From Herbaspirillum autotrophicum (lineage in GTDB: Bacteria; Pseudomonadota; Gammaproteobacteria; Burkholderiales; Burkholderiaceae_D), in NCBI RefSeq assembly GCF_001189915.1, contig NZ_LFLS01000026.1:22401-86400 (forward strand): a stretch of DNA of 64,000 bases. Direction: 5' to 3'. Numbering within the stretch: position 1 is the stretch's first letter; each line of letters begins with the position of its first letter. A program made the position numbers and the translations under genes. Positions 31,531-37,423 of this stretch are shown piece by piece. Under the pieces are notes generated by a model. It ran no database searches and was not told the DNA's origin. It worked only from the letters and a program-made list of their open reading frames with translations.

Positions 31531-32010
31531 AGGGGGGATTTTTTTCGTCAGTTGTTTTTTCTTTCCCTCTTCTTGAAGTTCGCTGAATCGCTCCACTAGG
31601 GCGCGCTCAGCGTCTCGTACAGTCTCATACCGTAAATAATCGTTACTAGCAGGCATGGACTGGATACCGATCTTCGGCTGATCTAGAACGGGCAGGTCAG
31701 TGAACCGATAAAGGGATGGTGTGCGCTGACGTTGTTTGAGGCCACCCTCTACCGTAACTGCAATAAATCCCATTGCTCTGAGCTCGTACAGGGCCTTTGC
31801 GAGTGTGGCGGAGGCGGTCCAACCCTTATGCCTCATATCGCCTAATGTGGCACTTATATTTCCATTATTCGTGCCAGTGATTTTTTCTCGCAGGTCAAAG
31901 AACAGTGCTTTTGCGGCAAATCCAATGACTCTGTACGCCGGGCTGTTAAGCAGCGATGCGTACACCCGAATATGGCGTCCTTGAGGGTCTTGATACTTGG
32001 GCTTAGCCAT
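31402..32010 (-). CDS. Winged-helix replication-initiator-like protein
   Basis: A 202-residue protein. Residues 1-100 look like a winged-helix DNA-binding domain: NSPAYRVIGFAAKALFFDLR, NNGNISATLGDMRHKGWTAS, ALYELRAMGFIAVTVEGG. The last 50 residues are polar and include VQNLN twice. That part of the gene is built from palindromic iterons, suggesting the origin lies within its own gene. The family resembles helix-turn-helix proteins found in replication positions of small mobile elements. The initiator role is inferred from position and iterons. It overlaps the upstream gene by 8 bases. Confidence 0.55.
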   Translation of the reverse strand: MAKPKYQDPQGRHIRVYASLLNSPAYRVIGFAAKALFFDLREKITGTNNGNISATLGDMRHKGWTASATLAKALYELRAMGFIAVTVEGGLKQRQRTPSLYRFTDLPVLDQPKIGIQSMPASNDYLRYETVRDAERALVERFSELQEEGKKKQLTKKIPPVQNLNCSSSKYELKGTFLSSESEQVANFPVQNLNTGRIPKTS

Positions 32011-32251
32011 ACCGCTTCCGCATCATTACTTGAATATCGCAGTCGAGCAAAATCCGACGCCTTGCAGTCTCTGAAAACTCATCGAGGCGAATAATCGTTT
32101 CAAAAACTGTCCAGAAATGGACTACGCCATTTAGCTTTATGGTGAAAAAGCAATCCTCATCGCTCTCTCCGAGGCCGAGATTGCCACCACAGTAAAGAGG
32201 GCTAGATTGGTGTTGATTTTGCGAGGGGACGAGCGTGATCGTACTAGGCAT
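32003..32251 (-). CDS. Small hypothetical protein under antisense RNA control
   Basis: An 82-residue protein (opens MPSTITLVPSQNQHQS, ends MMRKRYG) that I do not recognise. Its ribosome site AAAGGAGG is strong and lies inside the block complementary to the antisense RNA just upstream. It takes the place that kil has in phage P4, first gene after the immunity RNA. It overlaps the replication-type gene, so repression of this gene should also reduce replication. Confidence 0.65.
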   Translation of the reverse strand: MPSTITLVPSQNQHQSSPLYCGGNLGLGESDEDCFFTIKLNGVVHFWTVFETIIRLDEFSETARRRILLDCDIQVMMRKRYG

Positions 32252-32256
32252 GGTGA

Positions 32257-32296
32257 CCTCCTTTGTCGGCAGTGATGCCGCGCCCCGCTCTCAAAC
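32257..32296 (-). promoter_or_regulatory. Downstream antisense target (seqC-like) covering a ribosome site
   Basis: RNA sequence GACAAAGGAGG (32257-32267) just before the ATG at 32251, preceded by GTTTGAGAGC (32287-32296). Both blocks are complementary to the antisense RNA loop region (CCTTTGTC and CTCTCAA). Pairing would hide the ribosome site. Confidence 0.7.
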
Positions 32297-32360
32297 GGGG
32301 TGGGCGGCAGATAGCAGGGTTGAGAGACCGGTGACAAAGGAAACCGGCAGGCCGAAGCCT
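32285..32360 (-). ncRNA. P4 CI / P1 C4-type antisense immunity RNA
   Basis: The minus-strand RNA starts with a UUCG-capped hairpin (AGGC-TTCG-GCCT, 32349-32360). Next is CCGGT / ACCGG (32328-32347), whose loop exposes TTCCTTTGTC, then GGTCTCTCAACCC. The exposed bases are antisense to GACAAAGG plus GGTGAGAGCC upstream (32433-32458) and to GACAAAGGAGG downstream on a ribosome site. Order target, antisense, target is that of seqA-seqB-seqC in phage P4 and of C4 RNA in P1. RNA ends are estimated. Processing from the long leader transcript is likely by analogy. Confidence 0.75.
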
Positions 32361-32402
32361 CCCCACCACCACCGCCCATAGAAGGATCAGCATGGTTCGG
32401 AC

Positions 32403-32425
32403 GAAAAAATACCGCTTGGCAGCGG
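32403..32425 (-). terminator. Leader terminator between upstream target and antisense RNA
   Basis: Minus-strand CCGCT-GCCA-AGCGG followed by TATTTTTT. It would end the leader transcript early, as the immunity terminator does in P4 when the antisense RNA pairs with the upstream target. Confidence 0.7.
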
Positions 32426-32432
32426 CTGTCCG

Positions 32433-32458
32433 CCTTTGTCGTTTCTGGCTCTCACCCC
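32433..32458 (-). promoter_or_regulatory. Upstream antisense target (seqA-like)
   Basis: The RNA reads GGGGTGAGAGCC, six bases, then GACAAAGG. Both blocks match the complement of the antisense RNA in the same order (GGGTTGAGAGACC, three bases, GACAAAGG). It lies just before the leader terminator. Confidence 0.7.
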
Positions 32459-32533
32459 AGGTCCCTTTTTTCTCAGGGACGTGTCGAGAATACTCCGGCA
32501 GTAAACCGGCGTCAATAGCTTTCGTTGCGGTGA

Positions 32534-32731
32534 TCAAGATGCAACTCCGGCGAAGGTGTAACGCTTTACGCGAGTTTCCCCGAAGCGCGTAGGCACCCAT
32601 TCCCAGGTGTCACTAAACAGATTCCCTTTGCTGCGCAGGGTGGAAATTGTGGAGTGAAGGCAATGATCGCCCAAGCGCTCAGCTTCAAACCGATTCAGGC
32701 TCTGCCCGGAACGCATGATCGCCAGGATCAT
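32534..32731 (-). CDS. Small winged-helix DNA-binding protein
   Basis: A 65-residue protein (opens MILAIMRSGQSLNRFEAERL). It carries a helix-turn-helix-like core with HCLHSTISTLRSKG and ends VKRYTFAGVAS. This type recurs in small proteobacterial mobile elements near AlpA. The start was chosen because AAGGA lies 5 bases upstream; a longer version starting at 32812 would overlap the AlpA gene by 52 bases. It is likely a regulator of the replication or head block. Confidence 0.6.
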   Translation of the reverse strand: MILAIMRSGQSLNRFEAERLGDHCLHSTISTLRSKGNLFSDTWEWVPTRFGETRVKRYTFAGVAS

Positions 32732-32760
32732 CGTTTCCTTGTTGTGCTGGCCATCCACGA

Positions 32761-32964
32761 TCAAACCCCGGCGACGGTTTGTTCTGTTTGTGCTTCCATC
32801 TTGGCGCGCCACTCTGCGGCCGCCTCGATGCTGATCATGGTGCGACGTCCGATCTTCATCAGGCGCGGTCCTTTTCCCTCATTGACTAGCTTGTGAAAGA
32901 AGCTGCGGGAGATATTGCCGTGGCCGGCGCAGAAGTCGGCGATAGTGAGAGATTGCTTGTTCAT
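32761..32964 (-). CDS. AlpA-like transcriptional regulator / excisionase
   Basis: A 67-residue MerR-superfamily helix-turn-helix protein: LTIADFCAGHGNISRSFFHKLVNEGKGPRLMKIGRRTMIS then AAEWRAKMEAQ, the pattern of AlpA and phage excisionases, abbreviated here in blocks (start LTIADFC, turn SRSFFHKLV, wing GRRTMIS). AlpA activates satellite genes or excision in P4- and PICI-like elements. AGGA precedes the ATG. A promoter with nearby repeat operators lies upstream at 33015-33061. Confidence 0.8.
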   Translation of the reverse strand: MNKQSLTIADFCAGHGNISRSFFHKLVNEGKGPRLMKIGRRTMISIEAAAEWRAKMEAQTEQTVAGV

Positions 32965-33014
32965 GAGTATCCTTATCAGTGGTTACGAAGCCGCTGGCTA
33001 GCGGTGTGATAAGG

Positions 33015-33042
33015 ATTCTCTGTTGGATTAAAAAAATATCAA
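33015..33042 (-). promoter_or_regulatory. Candidate promoter of the alpA / replication operon
   Basis: Minus strand TTGATA (5 of 6), 16-base spacer, GAGAAT (4 of 6). It lies about 50 bases before the alpA start and just next to a GACGGAATAA repeat, a good place for a regulator to act. Confidence 0.5.
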
Positions 33043-33051
33043 AAACGGCTA

Positions 33052-33113
33052 GACGGAATAAATCTGTTTATCTCGGCAATGGTCTGACGGAATAACGCGG
33101 TTTATTCCGTCAG
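33052..33113. repeat. Operator-like repeats GACGGAATAA
   Basis: One copy at 33052-33061, then an inverted pair CTGACGGAATAA / TTATTCCGTCAG around 6 bases (33084-33113). The pair overlaps the stop codon of the gene upstream. No T-run follows on either strand, so an operator for the alpA promoter fits better than a terminator. Confidence 0.55.
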
Positions 33114-33698
33114 GGGGTTAAAGAACAGTTCCGGATGCTCTAAATATCCTCGTGCCGTTTTAAGGGCTGATTCCGCTAACTGCTTTGGTTCTCCGAATAG
33201 GCCGGGGATCACTTTTCCGTCGAATTCAAAATCATTTTTCCCGGCTAAACACCACGCTAAATTGATCGATCGGTTTGCATCGTGATATTGTCGAATAGTA
33301 TTTTCGGAAATGCTGAAATGATCTGCTAATTGTTTAACAGCATTCCGTCTAAATTTCTCCATTTTTTGTCTAATGTCGATTACTTCAACGCCTATTTCAT
33401 CAGCTAGCTCGTTTGCAAAAATCAGTACAGTTTGTGTCTCGACATAAACATTTTCTAAACCGGCTCTGATTTGTTCTCGATCTTTTCTTGTGACCTTAGA
33501 GTTTGATTTTCCCCTCCGATCGGAGAGTTTTACATCGCCTAATACAATGCGCGCCAAGAAGGCGCGGGCTATGGGCGGGATGGGCTTGTCGCTGCGGAGC
33601 AGGCCTGCCAACTCGTCAGGATCGCCGCCTTCTTGGTAGTGAAGTGCCGCTCCCATCCATTCAATTTCCGATTTTCTATCTTCGTAAGTTTTTTCCAT
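33102..33698 (-). CDS. Unknown protein co-transcribed with integrase
   Basis: A 198-residue, highly charged, mostly helical protein that I do not recognise. The middle (FRRNAVKQLADHFSISENTI) has helix-turn-helix-like spacing followed by RQYHDANRSINLAW, so DNA binding is possible. Its start codon overlaps the integrase stop (TAATG), giving translational coupling. A strong inverted repeat covers its stop codon. It could be a regulator of the element or a partner of the integrase. Confidence 0.65.
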   Translation of the reverse strand: MEKTYEDRKSEIEWMGAALHYQEGGDPDELAGLLRSDKPIPPIARAFLARIVLGDVKLSDRRGKSNSKVTRKDREQIRAGLENVYVETQTVLIFANELADEIGVEVIDIRQKMEKFRRNAVKQLADHFSISENTIRQYHDANRSINLAWCLAGKNDFEFDGKVIPGLFGEPKQLAESALKTARGYLEHPELFFNPLTE

Positions 33699-34948
33699 TA
33701 GATAACCCTCATCAATTTTTGTACAGCCGCGGCTTTATGTTCTGGGGCCAAATGTGCGTATCGCAGAGTCATTTTCAGATCAGAATGCCCCAATAATTCA
33801 CGCACTGTATTGAGGTCGACCCCGGCCATGACGAGCCGGCTTGCGAAGTGATGCCGCATATCATGCCAGCGAAAACCGGTAATTTCAGCGTTTCGCAGGA
33901 GATTGCGCCAGGCAGTCTTAATTTCAACCAGTGGCTTACCCCCTTTGCCGGGAAATACAAGGCCCTTCAAAGCCCCTTCGGAGGGGTGTTGCTTTATCCA
34001 TTGCGATAGGACGGCTTGAGCCTCGTCGTTGAGAGGTACATGGCGTCCCTTGTTGCTTTTCGCGGTGGCGCCACGGATGAAGATATACGGATCATTTTCC
34101 AGATTCACATCGGCGATACGCAGCTTGAGCATTTCGCCCTGGCGTACTCCGGTATTGATCGACAAGAGGACGGCAGGCTTCAGATAGTCCAGATATTGGG
34201 CTTCGGTCAAATGTGGGAGCAGTTCGTAATGCCGCGCAGATCGCCAAATATTCGCCCTTGCGCGGCCTTCACGCTCTCGCGTTTCTCGCATGTCTAGTGC
34301 GGCGCGCAGGCGTTTTTCTTCGTCACTGGATAGAAACCGCACGATAGGATCAGCGTTGCTCTTGAGCGCCTTTATCGACTTCATCGGGCTTTCTGCCAGC
34401 AGCTTCCAATCAACCGCACGCGAGAAGACAGGGCGCAAGGCCCCAATGTCTCGGTTCACTGTAGATGCGGCCTTGCCGGCTTTGATCCTGTTTGCCCGCC
34501 ATCTGGTGATAGATAGGGTATCGACCTCGGCCAAACCCTGGTCCTTGAAAGTCGCAAAGCACTTTTTCAGCCTTGCTATGGTTGCCTCGGCAGACTTGGA
34601 TTTGCTCCGCAGATGTTCGCCGTAGTCACCGTCAATGAACCCGAAGAGAGTGAGCTTCCCGGCCAAACGGACTTTCTTGTCATCAGCAGGGTTCTCGCCG
34701 GCGGCAATTCTACCTAGCAGGATGCGGGCGGCCTCTCGCGCCTCGCTAACGCTGGTGCTGGGATAATTCATCCCCAAGGAGTAGCGCTCTTGTCTGCCGC
34801 TCTTGCCGGAATATCGGATCGCGAAATTTGCCGCACCGCTCGGCGTCAATCTGACCAGAAAACCTTTAACGTCCGTATCCATGATATCGAGCGTTTTTTC
34901 TGTCGTTTTTGTGTCGCGGAGCAATTCGCGGGTGATCTTTGATTTCAT
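33698..34948 (-). CDS. int: Tyrosine integrase, P4-like
   Basis: Site-specific recombinase that inserts and excises the element at tRNA-Val. The 416-residue protein has an N-terminal arm-binding domain (about 1-95; RLTPSGAANFAIRY), a core-binding helical region (about 100-190) and the catalytic domain. All catalytic residues are visible: R269 (NTGVRQGEM), H362 and R365 (HDMRHHFAS), H388 (LLGHSD) and Y397 (LRYAHL). It lies next to attR and reads into the element. A 19-bp repeat found at both ends (23363 and 34962) is a likely arm site. Confidence 0.94.
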   Translation of the reverse strand: MKSKITRELLRDTKTTEKTLDIMDTDVKGFLVRLTPSGAANFAIRYSGKSGRQERYSLGMNYPSTSVSEAREAARILLGRIAAGENPADDKKVRLAGKLTLFGFIDGDYGEHLRSKSKSAEATIARLKKCFATFKDQGLAEVDTLSITRWRANRIKAGKAASTVNRDIGALRPVFSRAVDWKLLAESPMKSIKALKSNADPIVRFLSSDEEKRLRAALDMRETREREGRARANIWRSARHYELLPHLTEAQYLDYLKPAVLLSINTGVRQGEMLKLRIADVNLENDPYIFIRGATAKSNKGRHVPLNDEAQAVLSQWIKQHPSEGALKGLVFPGKGGKPLVEIKTAWRNLLRNAEITGFRWHDMRHHFASRLVMAGVDLNTVRELLGHSDLKMTLRYAHLAPEHKAAAVQKLMRVI

Positions 34949-34961
34949 GCCTTTTTCTGCC

Positions 34962-34980
34962 GTGGACTTTCTGTGGACTA
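34962..34980 (+). repeat. Arm-type integrase site candidate, right copy
   Basis: Second copy of GTGGACTTTCTGTGGACTA, 14 bases upstream of the integrase start codon. In the free circle the two copies would flank the core att site. Confidence 0.6.
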
Positions 34981-35089
34981 TTTCGGCAATGTATCAGCAT
35001 GAACAATCAACAACAACAAAATACCTAAGTATTTGATTATTATGAATAAATAAAACTTCTATGGACTTCCATAAACACCCCTTATCGCT

Positions 35090-35139
35090 TTCACACTGCA
35101 GGGGTCGCAAGTTCGAAACTTGCACTTTCCACCAGAATT
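35090..35139 (+). repeat. attR: 50-bp copy of the tRNA-Val 3' end
   Basis: Identical to 23249-23298. It has only the 3' half of the tRNA, from the anticodon loop, and no acceptor 5' strand or D-arm, so it is not a functional tRNA. It marks the right end of the element. Confidence 0.95.
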
Positions 35140-35141
35140 CA

Positions 35142-35166
35142 AAAAGCCAGCCTTGTGCTGGCTTTT
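35142..35166 (+). terminator. Original tRNA-Val terminator
   Basis: AAAAGCCAGC / GCTGGCTTTT with a 5-base loop, directly after the displaced tRNA 3' half. It would have ended the tRNA transcript before integration. Confidence 0.85.
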
Positions 35167-35206
35167 GTCATTTCTGCGTCATCCATTTTGCTCCATCCAT
35201 TGTCCC

Positions 35207-35344
35207 TCAGGGATTTTCCGGAGCGGCGATCTCCGGCCACACCGCGTTGCCATCTTCACTGTGCAGGTCCATCAGTTCGGGATGAATGAACAATTTGTCC
35301 TTGCCCGGATCCGGCTCGCGCATGTCAATTCTGAAGCATTGCAT
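35207..35344 (-). CDS. Possible small protein of 45 residues
   Basis: The ORF encodes MQCFRIDMREPDPGKDKLF and ends WPEIAAPENP. Composition is protein-like but I recognise no family and see no clear ribosome binding site. An internal ATG at 35323 is an alternative start. It may be chance. Confidence 0.25.
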   Translation of the reverse strand: MQCFRIDMREPDPGKDKLFIHPELMDLHSEDGNAVWPEIAAPENP

Positions 35345-35757
35345 TTTCACTTACTGCACCGTCATTTGCGCCAGATCGCGAAGGGCGGAGATTGTTGCCG
35401 TGGTCCGCTGCGCCGTTTCTTTTGCCGCCTGCCACATAGGTGGCTCCCTTTTGATCATGACCGCTGCCGGCATGTATTTCTATTGGGAAACTAAATGCCG
35501 GCATGGATTGATATTCAATGAACAATAATGGATGCATCGATTTCTGATGCGTGTTGTTCGCCGTGCAGATCTCGGATTTATTTGGTGAAAAGTGAGATGA
35601 AGGGGCAAGTTGCCAGCGATTTCTCTGCAATAATGGAGTGCCACCGGGAAGACGAACGACGAACAAATACCGGCACACAAGTCAGAAAATAAAGCAGATA
35701 AGTACCAGGTGACGCGCATTCAACTGCCGTCCAAGAGCGTGTTCAGGGAAAAGAAAA
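35345..35757. other. Intergenic region upstream of the two-partner secretion genes
   Basis: No supported gene. It should carry the tpsB promoter. I see no clear sigma-70 pair and no strong repeats. Confidence 0.4.
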
Positions 35758-37416
35758 ATGAAAAAAAGTGTTGGCCTGTCCGTGCCTCTGGCATATCGGG
35801 CAGGAGAAGCCGGGGGCGCTCGATCTGTTTTTGCGCGTCACTTGCTCGCGGTTACGCTGACCGCAGGCGCAATGCTGCTGGCGCCGGGGTACGCAAACGC
35901 CGCAGCATCCGATCCCGATGCGGTCTATTTCGATATCAACCGATTCGATGTGCGTGGCAACACCATGCTGCCGGCAGACAAAATCAATGCGCTGCTGGCG
36001 CCCTATACCGGCAAGCAGCGCGAGTTCGCCGACGTCGCGGCGGCGCAGGAAGCCTTGCAACTGGCTTATCGTGAAGGCGGCTTTCCGCTGGTGAATATTG
36101 AAGTGCCGGAGCAGGAGCTGGATCAGGGCGTGGTGATATTGACCGTGACCCCGGCCCGCATCGGCAGCGTCAAGGTTGAAGGCAATCAGCATGTCGATCA
36201 GGCCAATATCCGTCAATCGCTGCCGGGGCTGGTGGAAGGGCAGGCGCCGAATCTGAGCGCGATTTCCAAAAGTCTGAAACTGGCCAATGAAAATCCGGCC
36301 AAGAAAACCATTATGAGTTTGCAGAGCGGCGAGCAGGCCGATCAGGTGGATGTGCGGCTGGCCGTGACCGATGAATCGCCATGGAGCGTTGCCGTCAATC
36401 TTGACAACACCGGCAGCCAGCAAACCGGCCGCACACGCGCCGGGGTCATTTTGCAAAATGCCAATCTGTTCGGACGCGATCATGTCTTGAATCTGGGCTA
36501 CAGCACCACGCTGGAAAAACCCAATCAGGTCAGTGTATATAGCGTCGGGTATCACATTCCCTTGTATGCGCTCGGCGATTCGCTGGATTTCTTCGGCGCC
36601 TATTCGGATGTCGATGCCGGCACCGTGACAGCGGGTTTGCTCAACCTCGGCATCAGCGGCAAAGGGTCGATATACGGCGCACGCTATAACCAGAATCTGA
36701 CGGCCGGTGCCAATTATGAATCCAAGCTGGTGTACGGGCTGGATTACAAGGCGTTCAAGAACAGCGTGCAAGTGCTGGGCGTGGATATCGGCAACAGCGT
36801 TACCGTGCATCCGGTCAGCGTCGGCTATCAGGGCAACTGGACCCATGCCAGCGGTGCGGTCGGTTTGGCACTGACCTTGCTGCACAATATTCCCGGCGGC
36901 GAGCGAGGCAACCAGCAAGACTTCGACATTGCCCGCCTCGATGCGCGCGCCGATTACAATATCCTGCGTTTCGGCGGCAGCGTGACGCAAGCGTTGCCGG
37001 CAGAGTGGCAAGTGCGCGCCATCATCAATGGTCAATACACCAGTGACGCACTGATTTCCGGTGAGCAGTTCGGCGCCGGTGGCGCGACCTCGGTGCGCGG
37101 CTTTGACGAGCGTGAAATTTCCAACGATTCCGGCATCAACGGCAATCTCGAACTGTACTCGCCGCAGTTGTGTCGCAACGGCGACTGGCAATGCCGCGTG
37201 CTGGGCTTTTACGACATGGCGCGCGCCACCCGCAATCAAGCCTTGCCGGGTGAATTGAAACTCATCACGATCAGCAGTATCGGCGTCGGTGCCCGCGTCG
37301 CCTTCCGCAAGAATGTCGATCTGCAAATGGACATCGGCCATGTACTGCGCGCCGAGGCCACGGCCACGCAGCGCGGCGACAATCGTTTGCATGTGCGTCT
37401 CAGTCTGACGTTTTAG
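35758..37416 (+). CDS. Two-partner secretion transporter, TpsB / ShlB / FhaC family
   Basis: Outer-membrane beta-barrel that exports a TpsA partner. The 552-residue protein has an N-terminal extension with a signal-like segment (LLAVTLTAGAMLLAPGYANA). Two POTRA domains follow (about residues 55-205: INRFDVRGNTML and PARIGSVKVEGNQHV). A 16-strand barrel region contains the family motif LFGRDHVLNLGY and the L6 loop ATSVRGFDEREIS. AGGG precedes the ATG. The TpsA gene follows after 7 bases, so they are co-transcribed. Confidence 0.93.
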   Translation: MKKSVGLSVPLAYRAGEAGGARSVFARHLLAVTLTAGAMLLAPGYANAAASDPDAVYFDINRFDVRGNTMLPADKINALLAPYTGKQREFADVAAAQEALQLAYREGGFPLVNIEVPEQELDQGVVILTVTPARIGSVKVEGNQHVDQANIRQSLPGLVEGQAPNLSAISKSLKLANENPAKKTIMSLQSGEQADQVDVRLAVTDESPWSVAVNLDNTGSQQTGRTRAGVILQNANLFGRDHVLNLGYSTTLEKPNQVSVYSVGYHIPLYALGDSLDFFGAYSDVDAGTVTAGLLNLGISGKGSIYGARYNQNLTAGANYESKLVYGLDYKAFKNSVQVLGVDIGNSVTVHPVSVGYQGNWTHASGAVGLALTLLHNIPGGERGNQQDFDIARLDARADYNILRFGGSVTQALPAEWQVRAIINGQYTSDALISGEQFGAGGATSVRGFDEREISNDSGINGNLELYSPQLCRNGDWQCRVLGFYDMARATRNQALPGELKLITISSIGVGARVAFRKNVDLQMDIGHVLRAEATATQRGDNRLHVRLSLTF

Positions 37417-37423
37417 GAATACC

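Larger units (their letters stand above)
23249..35139. mobile_element. Integrated phage satellite, capsid-forming PICI-like, in tRNA-Val
   Basis: An 11.9-kb element is bounded by perfect 50-bp att repeats. From the right end it carries a tyrosine integrase, an unknown protein, an AlpA-like regulator, a small winged-helix protein, a P4-type antisense RNA locus, a replication-type gene with iterons, and two cargo genes. A one-direction head and packaging block follows: capsid, gpI-like protein, protease, portal, HNH, TerS, TerL and connector. No tail, baseplate, holin, endolysin or CI-type repressor protein genes are present. All ORFs look intact and tightly packed. Known capsid-forming PICIs make their own heads and borrow tails from a helper phage; this content matches that idea. 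The remaining alternative is a remnant of a larger prophage, but intact ends and gene packing argue against it. Confidence 0.85.

Noticed and set aside
32244..32600. Open frame of 118 codons on the minus strand across the immunity region
   Set aside because: It runs through the terminator, antisense RNA and both target blocks and has no protein-like conservation pattern; the RNA explanation is stronger.
33084..33113. Terminator at the end of the int operon
   Set aside because: The inverted repeat is strong, but no T-run follows on either strand, and a further single copy of the same word lies by the alpA promoter. Operator preferred.
35090..35139. Second tRNA-Val gene
   Set aside because: Only the 3' half from the anticodon loop is present; no acceptor 5' strand or D-arm. 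It is attR.
23249..35139. Decayed complete prophage
   Set aside because: Att repeats, integrase and all head genes are intact and tightly packed, and a P4-like immunity locus is present. Absence of all tail and lysis genes without scars fits a satellite better.
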